The notes beneath the pieces are model-generated. The model saw only the letters and a list, made by a program, of their open reading frames with translations. It did no database searches and was not told where the DNA came from. A DNA stretch of 64,000 nt, taken from positions 62,001-126,000 of the forward strand of contig NZ_LMNA01000023.1 in NCBI RefSeq assembly GCF_001422445.1, in the 5' to 3' direction. A program made the translations under genes and the position numbers. Shown piece after piece: positions 35,952 through 44,940 of the stretch (within the stretch, counting starts at the first letter, position 1; each line of letters starts with the position of its first letter). The DNA comes from Pseudorhodoferax sp. Leaf274 (lineage in GTDB: Bacteria; Pseudomonadota; Gammaproteobacteria; Burkholderiales; Burkholderiaceae_C).

Positions 35952-36827
35952 ATGAACGAACAGTTCGAACGCATGCTCGCGCGGGCCGAGCAGCTCATGG
36001 CCCGCATCGAGCGGGTGCTGCCGGCGCCGCTGTCCGAGCCCGACTGGTCTGCCTCCATCGCCTACCGCTACCGCAAGCGCAGCTCCGGCCATGCGCTGCT
36101 GGAGCCGGTGCGCCACATCGGCCGCATGGCGTTGGCGGACCTGCAGGAGATCGACGGGCAGAAGGAAAAGATCCAGCGCAACACGCTGCAGTTCGTCGAG
36201 GGCAAGCCCGCCAACAACGTGCTGCTGACCGGTGCGCGGGGAACGGGCAAGTCCTCGCTGATCCGTGCCTGCCTCAACGAGTACGCGCCGCGCGGCCTGC
36301 GCCTGATCGAGGTCGACAAGGCCGACCTCGTGGACCTGCCCGACATCGTCGAGGTCGTGGCCCAGCGGCCCGAGAAGTTCATCATCTTCTGCGACGACCT
36401 GTCCTTCGAGGACGGCGAGCCGGGCTACAAGGCGCTGAAGTCCATCCTGGACGGTTCGGTGGCCGCGTCCACGCCCAACGTGCTGATCTATTCCACCAGC
36501 AACCGCCGCCACCTGCTGCCCGAGTACATGAAGGAAAACCTCACGTACAAGCACACGGACGACGGCGAGCTGCATCCGGGCGAGGTGGTCGAGGAAAAGA
36601 TCTCGCTGTCCGAACGCTTCGGCCTGTGGGTCAGCTTCTATCCTTTCACGCAGGACGAGTACCTCGTCATCGTTGCGCAGTGGTTGCGCTCGTTCGGCCT
36701 GTCGGATGCGGCGGTCGAGGCGGCGCGGCCCGAGGCCCTGGTCTGGGCGCTCGAACGCGCTTCGCGCAGCGGCCGCGTGGCCTACCAGTTCGCGCGCGAC
36801 TACGCGGGCCGGCGCGCCACGGCATGA
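35952..36827 (+). CDS. DUF815 AAA-type ATPase
   Basis: 291-residue P-loop ATPase. Walker A is GARGTGKSS at about 94-102, Walker B FIIFCDDLSFE at about 137-147, then a sensor-like STSNRRHLLPE. DUF815 proteins are widespread next to argJ and nudix genes in betaproteobacteria and their role is unknown. The helical C-terminus is of AAA type. Only 4 bases separate it from argJ, and its stop overlaps the mutT start (ATGA). Confidence 0.82.
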   Translation: MNEQFERMLARAEQLMARIERVLPAPLSEPDWSASIAYRYRKRSSGHALLEPVRHIGRMALADLQEIDGQKEKIQRNTLQFVEGKPANNVLLTGARGTGKSSLIRACLNEYAPRGLRLIEVDKADLVDLPDIVEVVAQRPEKFIIFCDDLSFEDGEPGYKALKSILDGSVAASTPNVLIYSTSNRRHLLPEYMKENLTYKHTDDGELHPGEVVEEKISLSERFGLWVSFYPFTQDEYLVIVAQWLRSFGLSDAAVEAARPEALVWALERASRSGRVAYQFARDYAGRRATA

Positions 36828-37291
36828 GCAGGACCTTGGTGGCGGACGGCGACCGGCCGCGCGAGGGCGGGCCTGACCGCAAGGCCGTCGACGTGGCCGT
36901 GGGCGTGCTGCTCGATGCGCAGGGCCGCTTCCTGCTGACCTCGCGCCCCGAGGGCAAGGTCTATGCCGGCTACTGGGAGTTTCCAGGCGGCAAGCTGGAG
37001 GCCGGCGAGACCGTGGAGCAGGCGTTGCGGCGCGAACTGCAGGAAGAGATCGGCATCGTGACCGGCGCGGCCGAGCCCTGGCGCGTGGAGCTCGTGGACT
37101 ATCCGCACGCGCTGGTGCGCCTGAACTTCTGCAAGGTGCGTGAATGGGGCGGGCAGTTGGACATGCGCGAGGGCCAGCGCTTCGCCTGGGCCGATCTGCC
37201 GGTGCGCGTGACCCCCGTGCTGCCAGGCGCCCTGCCGGTGCTCGACTGGCTTGCGGCAGAACGCGGTTTCAACGGCGCAACCTGCGCCTAG
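36824..37291 (+). CDS. mutT: NUDIX hydrolase, MutT-type 8-oxo-dGTP diphosphatase
   Basis: 155-residue NUDIX protein. The nudix box GGKLEAGETVEQALRRELQE with EEIG lies at about 53-75, preceded by WEFPGGK as in MutT. MutT hydrolyses 8-oxo-dGTP and prevents A:T to C:G transversions. Length is near that of E. coli MutT (129) with a longer N-terminus. Converges on yacG with 2 bases between the stops. Confidence 0.87.
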   Translation: MSRTLVADGDRPREGGPDRKAVDVAVGVLLDAQGRFLLTSRPEGKVYAGYWEFPGGKLEAGETVEQALRRELQEEIGIVTGAAEPWRVELVDYPHALVRLNFCKVREWGGQLDMREGQRFAWADLPVRVTPVLPGALPVLDWLAAERGFNGATCA

Positions 37292-37293
37292 GC

Positions 37294-37497
37294 TCACTGC
37301 AGCCGCGGATCGCCGAAGGGCTGGTCGTCCGGCGGCGTGGGGTCGGGTACCGCGAAGCTCTCGCTGGCCCAGGCGCCGAAGTCCAGGTTCTTGCAGCGCT
37401 CGCTGCAGAACGGCCGGAATGCATTGCTGGGCGCGTACAGGCTCTTGCCCTTGCAGGTCGGGCAGGTCACCCAGCGTGCCGATGCTTCTGCCGCCAT
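37294..37497 (-). CDS. yacG: DNA gyrase inhibitor / zinc protein YacG
   Basis: 67-residue zinc protein. Four cysteines in CPTCKGK and FCSERCKNLDFGAWASE match the YacG Cys4 zinc finger. In E. coli YacG binds GyrB and inhibits gyrase. The frame is open upstream, but MAAEASARWVTCPTC gives family length. It follows zapD by 4 bases and joins the usual coaE-zapD-yacG block. Confidence 0.9.
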   Translation of the reverse strand: MAAEASARWVTCPTCKGKSLYAPSNAFRPFCSERCKNLDFGAWASESFAVPDPTPPDDQPFGDPRLQ

Positions 37498-37501
37498 GGT
37501 G

Positions 37502-38257
37502 TCAGGCGCACAGAGCGACTTCGAAGGCCGCATCGTCGCTGACTTGGTGCAGCTTGGAGTCTTCACCCTGGCGCATCAGCCGCACCGAGACCATGAGCCG
37601 GTTGCCGCTGATCTCGGGCACCAGGTCCAGGGCCGGATCGATGCGCAGGCGCATCAGGTTGTAGGTGCGGCCCTGGGGCAGGTTCTGCTGGAACTGGCCC
37701 GCCAGCGCCATGACCTTCTGCGGCGCACCGGAGTCGCGCAGCATCTTGAGCAGGTGCTGGATGGACTCGGCCAGCGGCGCCAGCGTGGTGCTCCATTCGC
37801 CGATGGCCTGGCGGCGCACGTTGGCATCCTTGTGCTGCCAGGCGTAGTAGGCCGGCAGGTCGAAGCCGCAGGTGCCCCCGGGGATGCTCACGCGGCTGCG
37901 CAGGCTCATGAGCCAGTCGTTCTCGGTCAGCGGCTGGCCTGCCTTGCCGGGCTGCTCGTGCAGGGCGGTGAAGCATTGCTCCAGTTGCCCGATCACGTCT
38001 TCCAGCACGCGCTGGTCGATGGCGGGGTTCTCGCGGTAGCCGGCCAACTGGCTCTTGTGGCGCTCCAGGTCCTTGAGCACATCGGACTTGAGGTCGGCGC
38101 GGGCCGCCACGTCCATGATCTCGAACAGCGTGACGAGCGCGAAATGGTGGTCGACCGGGTGTTCGCGCGGCATCAGTTCGACCAGCCGGCGAAACAGATG
38201 CTCCAGGCGCAGATACGTGCGGACGCGTTCGTTGAAGGGGTACTCGTAAAGGATCAC
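37502..38257 (-). CDS. zapD: Cell division protein ZapD
   Basis: 251-residue protein that bundles FtsZ filaments at mid-cell. It starts ILYEYPFNERVRTYLRLE, a signature of ZapD/YacF, followed by LRSRVSIPGGTCGFDLPAYYAW at about 128-149. The GTG at 38257 is chosen since it gives exactly that N-terminus and length; the frame extends 21 codons further. Flanked by coaE and yacG as in other proteobacteria. Confidence 0.9.
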   Translation of the reverse strand: MILYEYPFNERVRTYLRLEHLFRRLVELMPREHPVDHHFALVTLFEIMDVAARADLKSDVLKDLERHKSQLAGYRENPAIDQRVLEDVIGQLEQCFTALHEQPGKAGQPLTENDWLMSLRSRVSIPGGTCGFDLPAYYAWQHKDANVRRQAIGEWSTTLAPLAESIQHLLKMLRDSGAPQKVMALAGQFQQNLPQGRTYNLMRLRIDPALDLVPEISGNRLMVSVRLMRQGEDSKLHQVSDDAAFEVALCA

Positions 38258-38282
38258 GCTCTGGACTTCCGTTCGCGGCCGA

Positions 38283-38882
38283 TCATAGCCCGAAGGCCAG
38301 CGCGAACCGATGGACGGCAATCCGCAGCGCGTCCAGGGAAATGCCGTCGTTGTAAATGACCGTGTCCGCCGCGGCCAGCCGCAGCACGCGCGGCGCCTGC
38401 GCGGCGATGATGGCGCGCACGGCCTCCTCGGTCAGGCCGCTGCGGGCCATCACCCGTGCGACTTGCGTCTCGGGCCGGCAATCGACCACGAGCACCGCAT
38501 CGAGCAGGGCGCGCCAGCGGCCGGATTCGACCAGCAGCGGAATGTCGTACACCACGCAGCCGTGGCCGGCACGGCGGGCCACCTCCAGCTGCTGGCGGCC
38601 CAGCTCGCCCACGAGGGGATGGACGATGGCCTCGAGCCGGCGTTTGGCCGCCGGATCGCGGAACGCGAGTTCGCGCATGCGGGCGCGGTCGAGCGCACCA
38701 TCGGGTGCGATCAGTGCGTCGCCGAACTGTGCGCGGATGGCTTCGATCGCCGCTCCGCCGGGCGCCGTGACGCTGCGGGCATTGGCATCGGCATCGATCA
38801 GCGCGGCCCCGCGTTCGACCAGCATGGCGGAGACCGTGCTCTTGCCACTGCCGATGCCGCCGGTCAGCCCCAGGGTCTTCAT
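38283..38882 (-). CDS. coaE: Dephospho-CoA kinase
   Basis: 199-residue kinase doing the last step of coenzyme A synthesis. The P-loop GLTGGIGSGKST is at 5-16, followed by DADANARSVTAPGG (substrate Asp) and VVYDIPLLVESG at about 114-125. Length fits CoaE (about 200-206). It overlaps nothing but lies one base behind pilD, so it is cotranscribed with pilBCD. Confidence 0.95.
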   Translation of the reverse strand: MKTLGLTGGIGSGKSTVSAMLVERGAALIDADANARSVTAPGGAAIEAIRAQFGDALIAPDGALDRARMRELAFRDPAAKRRLEAIVHPLVGELGRQQLEVARRAGHGCVVYDIPLLVESGRWRALLDAVLVVDCRPETQVARVMARSGLTEEAVRAIIAAQAPRVLRLAAADTVIYNDGISLDALRIAVHRFALAFGL

Positions 38883-38883
38883 G

Positions 38884-39846
38884 TCATCCCCAGGGAAAGG
38901 CGAACGGCGCGAGGTGCCGCACCTGGTCCGGCCCCAGCACCAGGCACAGCAGGCCGGCGCCGGCCAGGAAGGGGCCGAACGCGATGGGCACGTCCTTGTG
39001 CGCCAGCCGCCCGCGCAACAGCAGCGCCCCGCCCAGCAGTGCGCCGACGATGGACGACAGCAGCAGAATGGCCAGCAGGTGGTCGGCGCCCAGCCACGCG
39101 CCCAGTGCGGCGAGCAGCTTGAAGTCGCCATAGCCCATCCCTTCCTTGCCCGTGAGCAGGCGATAGGCATGGAAGAAGCCCCAAAGCACCAAGTAGCCGG
39201 CGGCCGCGCCCCAGACCGCGGCCGACAGCGGGATGGTCCAGCCCAGGACGCTGGCCAGCAGGCCGGCCCACAGCAGCATGTAGTTGAGGGAATCGGGCAG
39301 CAGCTGCGTGTCCAGGTCGATCAGGAACTGGCACAGCAGCAGGGCGGCGAAGAGGGCCCAGGCCGCGGCCACCGGGCCCAGCCCCCAGCGCCAGGCGCAC
39401 AGCGCGAAGAGGGCACCGGTCGCCAGCTCGACCAGCGGATAGCGCCACCCGATGCGCGTGCCGCAGCTGGAGCAGGCGCCGCGCAAGGCGAGCCAGCTCA
39501 GCACGGGCAGGTTTTCGTACCAGCGCACGGCATGGCCGCAGGCACGGCAGCGCGAGCGCGGGCGCACCAGGTCCAGCGGCGCCAGTTGGTCGAGCGCCTT
39601 GCCGGCCGCCTCGGCGCTGGCGTACAGGTGTGCGGGCGGCGCGGCCTTGCCGCCGAACACCAGGTCCCACAGCGAGGTGGGCACGCCCATCGTGGGGTCG
39701 GCCGCCATCAGGTTGTCGGCCGACTCGCGCAGCCAGCCGCGGTACATCATGGCCGGCACCCGGTAGACCACGACATTCAGGAAGCTGCCGATGAGCAATC
39801 CCAGGACGCCGCCGACCGCGGCGTCCAGCCAGGCGAGACCCGGCAT
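38884..39846 (-). CDS. pilD: Prepilin leader peptidase / N-methyltransferase PilD
   Basis: 320-residue, eight-helix aspartic protease. Two CxxC pairs (CRACGH and CSSCGT) form the zinc-type domain typical of type IV pilus peptidases. The catalytic aspartates lie in FLIDLDTQLLPD and GMGYGDFKLLA, the latter the conserved GxGD motif. It cleaves and methylates prepilins. ATG overlaps the pilC stop by one base. The cytoplasmic insert at about 40-85 is longer than usual. Confidence 0.95.
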   Translation of the reverse strand: MPGLAWLDAAVGGVLGLLIGSFLNVVVYRVPAMMYRGWLRESADNLMAADPTMGVPTSLWDLVFGGKAAPPAHLYASAEAAGKALDQLAPLDLVRPRSRCRACGHAVRWYENLPVLSWLALRGACSSCGTRIGWRYPLVELATGALFALCAWRWGLGPVAAAWALFAALLLCQFLIDLDTQLLPDSLNYMLLWAGLLASVLGWTIPLSAAVWGAAAGYLVLWGFFHAYRLLTGKEGMGYGDFKLLAALGAWLGADHLLAILLLSSIVGALLGGALLLRGRLAHKDVPIAFGPFLAGAGLLCLVLGPDQVRHLAPFAFPWG

Positions 39847-41063
39847 CAGACGACTTGGCCGAGCTTGAAGATCGGCAAATACATCGCGATCACGATGCCG
39901 CCGATCAGCCCGCCCAGGAACACGATGATGATGGGCTCCATGAGGCTGGACAGGCCGGCCACCATGTCGTCCACCTCTTCTTCGTAGAAGTCGGCGGCCT
40001 TGCCGAGCATGTGGTCGATGGAGCCCGATTCCTCGCCGATGGCGCACATCTGCAGCACCATGCTGGGGAACACCTTGGCGTTGGTCATGGCCGCGGTCAG
40101 GCTGGTGCCGACCGAGACTTCCTGCTGGATCTTCTCGGTGGCCACGGCGTAGACCGAGTTGCCCGAGGCGCCGCCGACGGAATCCAGTGCCTCCACCAGC
40201 GGCACGCCGGCCGCGAACATCGTGGCCAGCGTGCGCGTCCAGCGCGCGATGCACGATTTCTCGATCAGCACGCCGAAGACGGGCGCCTTCAGCAGCAGCC
40301 GGTCCATGACCTGCTGCACGCGCTCGTTGCGCCTCCAGGCCTGCATGAAGAAGTACAGGCCACCGCCGATGCCGCCGAAGATCAGCCACCAGTACGAGAC
40401 GAAGAACTCGCTGATGGCGATCACCAGCAGCGTGGGCGCCGGCAGGTCGGCGCCGAAGGAGCTGAACACCTCCTTGAACGCCGGGATCACGAAGATCATG
40501 ATGACGGAGACGACGATGAAGGCGACCACCACCACCGAGATCGGGTACATCAACGCCGACTTGATCTTCGACTTGATCGCCTCGGTCTTCTCCATGTAGG
40601 TCGCCAGCCGGTCCAGCAGCGCCTCCAGGATGCCGGCGGCCTCACCGGCTTCCACGAGGTTGCAGTACAGGCTGTCGAAGTACAGCGGGAACTTGCGGAA
40701 CGCCCCGCTGAGCGAACTGCCGGTTTCCACGTCCATGCGCACGTCGTTCAGCAGCTTGGTCACGTTGGCGTTGGCGTTGCCGCGGCCGACGATGTCAAAA
40801 GCCTGCAGCAGCGGTACGCCGGCCTTCATCATGGTGGCGAGCTGGCGGGTGAAGATCGCGATGTCCTTGGGCTTGATGGACTTGCCGCCGCGCATGCGGC
40901 GCTTCTTGATCTTGGTAGGGAACACGCCCTGGCGGCGCAGCGAGGCCTGCACCTGGTTCTCGCCGGCAGCGCGGGTCTCGCCGCGAACCTGCTTGCCATT
41001 GCGGTCCTTGCCTTCCCACTCGAAGACAAACTCCTTGACGTCCCTGGAAGCAGCGGTGGCCAT
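39846..41063 (-). CDS. pilC: Type IV pilus inner-membrane platform protein PilC
   Basis: 405-residue type II secretion F-family protein. It shows two copies of the T2SSF cytoplasmic helical domain, each followed by membrane helices (regions at about 70-195 and 275-400). Motifs KPKDIAIFTRQLATMMKAGVPLLQ and ARWTRTLATMFAAGVPLVEALD are the typical repeats. It anchors the PilB motor. An operon partner of pilB and pilD. Confidence 0.95.
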   Translation of the reverse strand: MATAASRDVKEFVFEWEGKDRNGKQVRGETRAAGENQVQASLRRQGVFPTKIKKRRMRGGKSIKPKDIAIFTRQLATMMKAGVPLLQAFDIVGRGNANANVTKLLNDVRMDVETGSSLSGAFRKFPLYFDSLYCNLVEAGEAAGILEALLDRLATYMEKTEAIKSKIKSALMYPISVVVVAFIVVSVIMIFVIPAFKEVFSSFGADLPAPTLLVIAISEFFVSYWWLIFGGIGGGLYFFMQAWRRNERVQQVMDRLLLKAPVFGVLIEKSCIARWTRTLATMFAAGVPLVEALDSVGGASGNSVYAVATEKIQQEVSVGTSLTAAMTNAKVFPSMVLQMCAIGEESGSIDHMLGKAADFYEEEVDDMVAGLSSLMEPIIIVFLGGLIGGIVIAMYLPIFKLGQVV

Positions 41064-41087
41064 AGATCCTCTCGGCGGTGGACGTGC

Positions 41088-42821
41088 TTATTCGTTGCTC
41101 ACGGCGAGCACTTCCTCGAGCGAGGTGATGCCTTGCCTGACCTTGTGCAGGCCCGATTGCCGCAACGAACGCACGCCCTCGCGCTTGGCCTGCCGGTCGA
41201 TGTCCAGCGCACTGCCGTCGGACAGGATGATCTGCTGGATCTCCTCGCTGATCGGCATGACCTGGTAGATGCCGACGCGACCCTTGTAGCCGTTGTTGCA
41301 CTGGCTGCAGCCCACCGGGTGGTAGGGCTTCCAGCTGCCGTCCAGGTCCTTTTCCTCGAAGCCCGACTGCAGCAGCGTCTCGCGCGGGATGTCGATGGGC
41401 TGCCTGCAGTTGTTGCACAGGCGGCGTGCCAGCCGCTGGGCGGTGATCAGGATCACGCTGGAGGCGATGTTGAACGGTGCGATGCCCATGTTGCGCATGC
41501 GCGTGAGCGTGGTGGGCGCATCGTTGGTGTGCAGCGTGGACAGCACCAGATGGCCGGTCTGCGCGGCCTTGATCGCGATGTCGGCCGTTTCCAGGTCGCG
41601 GATTTCGCCGACCATGATGATGTCGGGGTCCTGCCGCAGAAAGGACTTCAGCGCAGCCGCGAAGGTGAGCCCGGCTTTCTCGTTGACGTTGACCTGGTTG
41701 ACGCCCGGAAGGTTGATTTCCGACGGGTCTTCCGCCGTGGCGATGTTGACGCCGGGCTTGTTCAGCAGGTTCAGGCAGGTGTACAGCGACACGGTCTTGC
41801 CCGAGCCCGTGGGGCCGGTGACCAGGATCATGCCGTAGGGGCGGCCGATGGCATGCATCAGCCGCGCCTTCTCCTCCGGGTCGTAGCCCAGTGCATCGAT
41901 GCCCAGCTTGGCGCTGCTGGGGTCCAGGATCCGGATGACGATCTTCTCGCCGAACAGCGTGGGCAGCGTGCTCACGCGGAAATCGATCACGCGGTCCGGC
42001 CCGATCTTGAGCTTCATGCGGCCGTCCTGCGGCACGCGCTTCTCGGAGATGTCCAGCCGCGAGATGACCTTGATGCGCGAGGCCAGCTTGTCCTTGATGG
42101 CCACCGGCGGCGAGGCGATCTCGCGCAGTTCGCCGTCGATGCGAAAGCGCACGCGGTAGTTGTGCTCGTAGGGTTCGAAATGCAGGTCGGATGCGCGCAT
42201 GCCGAACGCGTCGAGCAGCATCTTGTGCAGGAACTTGACGACCGGGGCGTCCTCGACCTCGGACTGCGGCGCGGTGTCGGTGGTCTCGGTGGCGGCCGCA
42301 ACGCTGGCTTCGTCGAACTCGAAGTCGCTGCCGATCAGGTTCTGCATCGTCGTGTCGACGCGGCCCACGCCGGACTCCAGCATGCGCGAGAGCTTGTCGT
42401 ACTCGGCGATCACCCAATCGACCACCAGCTGGGTGGCGAACTTGATCTTCTCGGCCGCCTCCTGGTCGGACGGATCGGCCGTGGCCACGGCCAGGCGGTT
42501 GCCGCGCTTGGACAGCGGCACCACCCGGTAGGCGTGGCAGATCTTCGCGTCCACCAGATCCTTGGGCAGGCGCTGCTGGTCCAGCGCGTCGAGGTCGAGC
42601 ACCGGTGCGCCGAATGCCGACGACATCGTGTGGGCCAGGTCGAACGGCGACACGGCACCCGAGCCGGTCAGCTCGGCAATGAAGCTGGTCCGGCTGCTCT
42701 GCGCCTTGCGGTAGATGTCCTCGGCCGCTTTCTGGCCCAGCTTTCCCGCGGCGATCAGCGCCCTGCCAAGTCCGGGCAGGGCCACAGTGGGAGGGTTCTT
42801 TGCCGAGTCGACTGCAGCCAT
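41088..42821 (-). CDS. pilB: Type IV-A pilus assembly ATPase PilB
   Basis: 577-residue secretion ATPase driving pilus extension. An N-terminal MshEN domain precedes the motor, which has Walker A GPTGSGKTV, an Asp box IRILDPSSAK, the His box LRQDPDIIMVGEIRD and LSTLHTNDAPTTLTRM. A tetracysteine zinc site is seen in CNNCRQ and CSQCNNGYKGR. MAAVDSAKN is the start that gives typical length; the frame runs far upstream without support. Promoter expected in the 195-base gap before the XrtA locus. Confidence 0.95.
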   Translation of the reverse strand: MAAVDSAKNPPTVALPGLGRALIAAGKLGQKAAEDIYRKAQSSRTSFIAELTGSGAVSPFDLAHTMSSAFGAPVLDLDALDQQRLPKDLVDAKICHAYRVVPLSKRGNRLAVATADPSDQEAAEKIKFATQLVVDWVIAEYDKLSRMLESGVGRVDTTMQNLIGSDFEFDEASVAAATETTDTAPQSEVEDAPVVKFLHKMLLDAFGMRASDLHFEPYEHNYRVRFRIDGELREIASPPVAIKDKLASRIKVISRLDISEKRVPQDGRMKLKIGPDRVIDFRVSTLPTLFGEKIVIRILDPSSAKLGIDALGYDPEEKARLMHAIGRPYGMILVTGPTGSGKTVSLYTCLNLLNKPGVNIATAEDPSEINLPGVNQVNVNEKAGLTFAAALKSFLRQDPDIIMVGEIRDLETADIAIKAAQTGHLVLSTLHTNDAPTTLTRMRNMGIAPFNIASSVILITAQRLARRLCNNCRQPIDIPRETLLQSGFEEKDLDGSWKPYHPVGCSQCNNGYKGRVGIYQVMPISEEIQQIILSDGSALDIDRQAKREGVRSLRQSGLHKVRQGITSLEEVLAVSNE

Positions 42822-43016
42822 AGCCTCAAAATGTAGCAAATGCCCGAAGGGCAGGACCATCATCGCCGATCGAATTGGTGCTGTAAACGAGCACTGTTGT
42901 CGTTGAACCTCATCATTTTGCGAGCGAGTTGGTCGTTTTGGCCGTGGCCACGGTGCGCGTGCACGGGGCGGTCGGTATGCTCGGCGTCTGCCGCCGCCAG
43001 CACCACGGAGCCTCCG

Positions 43017-43763
43017 ATGTCCAGACTCAACCTTGCCGACAACTTCAACCGCTTCTTCTCCGTTGCGCCAGCGCTGAAGGAGAAAGAAAAGAACGACGTC
43101 TTCTTCATCCGCCATGACGTCTATGCGCGCGAACTGGGGTTCGAGCCGGTGCGGCCGGACCAGCGCGAAACCGATGCCTATGACGTCCGGTCGATGCACT
43201 GCCTGATGCGCACGGCGGAGGCTTCGCCGCGCCTGGTGGGCTGCGCGCGCGTCATCCTGACCGACCCGAATGCGTCCGACTCCTTGCTGCCGTTCGAGAA
43301 ATCGTGCAGCCAATCCCTGTTCCGGGACCAGATCGACCCTTCGCGCCTGCCGCGGGACCGGATCGCCGAGGTGTCGCGGCTGGCGGTGCTGTCGGACTTC
43401 CGGCGCCGGCGCGGCGAGGAGCACAGGGAGGTGGCCCTGGATGTGAGCGACTTCGGCGATGCGCAGCAGCCCCGCTTTCCTTACATCCCGGTCGGCCTGT
43501 ACATGGCGTCGGTGCTGATTGCCCAGCGCCACAACATCGAATACCTCTTCACGCTGACGGAGCCACGGCTGGCCGAACACTTTGCCAAGCTGGGCGTGAA
43601 GATCGTGCCGATCGGCGCTCCGATCGAGCACCGGGGGATGCGGGTTCCATCCGTGATCCACGCTGCTTCCGTGGAATCAGGGCTGCGCCTGATGATCCGG
43701 CCCCTGTGGAAGGCCATCGAGGCGCAGTTGGAAAGCGCCTACGCGCTGGAGGGCAAGGAGTGA
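43017..43763 (+). CDS. PEP-CTERM/exosortase system-associated acyltransferase (LuxI-like GNAT)
   Basis: 248-residue protein with a GNAT/autoinducer-synthase-like fold. The pattern FIRHDVYARELGFEP near 30 and EVSRLAVLSDFRRRRG near 117 resembles LuxI-type synthases, and the family occurs only in exosortase genomes. The usual product is unknown; an acyl-homoserine-lactone-like signal or acylation of a polymer are both possible. It opens the XrtA locus, and its stop overlaps the epimerase GTG. The ATG follows a 195-base gap. Confidence 0.85.
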   Translation: MSRLNLADNFNRFFSVAPALKEKEKNDVFFIRHDVYARELGFEPVRPDQRETDAYDVRSMHCLMRTAEASPRLVGCARVILTDPNASDSLLPFEKSCSQSLFRDQIDPSRLPRDRIAEVSRLAVLSDFRRRRGEEHREVALDVSDFGDAQQPRFPYIPVGLYMASVLIAQRHNIEYLFTLTEPRLAEHFAKLGVKIVPIGAPIEHRGMRVPSVIHAASVESGLRLMIRPLWKAIEAQLESAYALEGKE

Positions 43764-44767
43764 AGATTCTGGTGACAGGGGCGGCGGGCTTCATCGGCAT
43801 GAGCGTGGCGCAACGCCTGCTGGGGCGCGGCGACGAGGTGGTCGGGTTGGACAACCTCAACGATTACTACGATGTGTCGCTCAAGGAAAGTCGCCTGGGG
43901 CTGCTGGAGGGGCAGGCCGGGTTCCAGTTCGTGCGCATGGATGTGGCCGACCGCGACGGCATCGCGGCTCTGTTCGCGCAGCACGGTTTTGAGGGTGTCG
44001 TGCATCTGGCGGCGCAGGCCGGCGTGCGTTACTCGCTGCGCAACCCGCACGCCTACGTGGACAGCAACCTTGTCGGCTTCGTCAACGTGCTGGAAGGCTG
44101 CCGCCACCACAAGGTGCGGCATCTGGTCTATGCGTCGAGCTCCAGCGTCTACGGCGGCAACACCAAGATGCCGTTTGCCGAGACCGATGCGGTGGACCAT
44201 CCCGTGAGCCTGTACGCTGCCACCAAGAAGGCCAACGAGTTGATGGCCCACACCTACAGCCACCTCTATGGGCTGCCCACCACCGGCCTGCGGTTCTTCA
44301 CCGTCTACGGGCCTTGGGGCCGGCCCGACATGGCGTTGTTCCTGTTCACCAAAGCCATCCTGGAGCAACGACCCATCGAGGTCTACAACTTTGGCCAGAT
44401 GCAGCGCGACTTCACCTACGTCGACGACGTGGCGGATGGCGTGGTGCGGGTGCTCGACCGTCCGGCCAGTCCAGATGCCGCATTCGACGCAGCGGATCCC
44501 AACCCAGCCACCAGCCATGCGCCCTACCGCGTGTTCAACATCGGCAACCGCAATCCGGTGCCTCTGCTGGACTTCATCGGTTGCATCGAGCAGGCACTGG
44601 GCCGCAAGGCCGAGAAGCGGCTGCTCCCGCTGCAGGATGGTGATGTGTTGGCCACCTATGCCGACGTGCAGGCGTTGGGCGACTGGGTGGGGGTTGTTCC
44701 AGCCACTCCGCTCGCGCAGGGCGTCTCCCAGTTCGTGGACTGGTACCGCGGGTACTACCGCGTTTGA
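43760..44767 (+). CDS. NAD-dependent sugar-nucleotide epimerase (UDP-glucuronate 4-epimerase type)
   Basis: 335-residue extended SDR. The NAD motif is GAAGFIG at 7-13, the active-site Tyr-Lys is Y152 and K156 in LYAATKKANE, and the serine is in YASSSSVYGG. Sequence features (FFTVYGPWGRPDMALFLFTKAI) match the CapI/LspL group that makes UDP-galacturonate. It should provide a sugar precursor for the exopolysaccharide. The start is a GTG overlapping the acyltransferase stop. Confidence 0.88.
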   Translation: MKILVTGAAGFIGMSVAQRLLGRGDEVVGLDNLNDYYDVSLKESRLGLLEGQAGFQFVRMDVADRDGIAALFAQHGFEGVVHLAAQAGVRYSLRNPHAYVDSNLVGFVNVLEGCRHHKVRHLVYASSSSVYGGNTKMPFAETDAVDHPVSLYAATKKANELMAHTYSHLYGLPTTGLRFFTVYGPWGRPDMALFLFTKAILEQRPIEVYNFGQMQRDFTYVDDVADGVVRVLDRPASPDAAFDAADPNPATSHAPYRVFNIGNRNPVPLLDFIGCIEQALGRKAEKRLLPLQDGDVLATYADVQALGDWVGVVPATPLAQGVSQFVDWYRGYYRV

Positions 44768-44773
44768 GCCTGT

Positions 44774-44807
44774 GCATCGTTGCGCAACCGAAACGGGCGC
44801 AACATGC
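44774..44807. promoter_or_regulatory. Inverted repeat upstream of the export genes
   Basis: GCATCGTTGCGC (44774-44785) and GCGCAACATGC (44797-44807) are inverted repeats with one bulged base. A perfect palindrome GTTGCGCAAC lies within. It sits about 90-125 bases upstream of the candidate sigma-54 box, the distance typical for enhancer sites. It could also be a weak terminator for the epimerase gene, as no T-run follows. Confidence 0.4.
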
Positions 44808-44897
44808 AGGCCACTTTATGTGCATTTGTCGCGCGAATCGCCCGCGTTGTGGGTAGAGAATCGACGACTTTGCCGCTGGTCATGGCCCTCGGGCCGC

Positions 44898-44913
44898 TGG
44901 CCGGAACGTCGCA
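44898..44913 (+). promoter_or_regulatory. Candidate sigma-54 promoter of the polysaccharide export genes
   Basis: TGGCCGG-AACG-TCGCA matches the -24/-12 consensus TGGCACG-N4-TTGCA at 9 of 12 positions, with the invariant GG and GC exactly ten bases apart. The start would be near 44925, about 58 bases ahead of the export gene. XrtA loci in other betaproteobacteria are described as controlled by the PrsK/PrsR system with sigma-54. GG-N10-GC is common in GC-rich DNA, so this is tentative. Confidence 0.42.
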
Positions 44914-44934
44914 ATCGTGCTGGGGGAAGTGCGC

Positions 44935-44940
44935 TATAGT
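44935..44940 (+). promoter_or_regulatory. Possible -10 box TATAGT
   Basis: TATAGT lies 43 bases before the export-gene start, but no good -35 hexamer is found at 16-18 bases. It is an alternative sigma-70 start for the same transcript. Confidence 0.25.

Noticed and set aside
42841-42853. Small hairpin TGCCC-GAA-GGGCA upstream of pilB
   Set aside because: Five-base arms without a T-run are expected by chance in such DNA and no function can be assigned.
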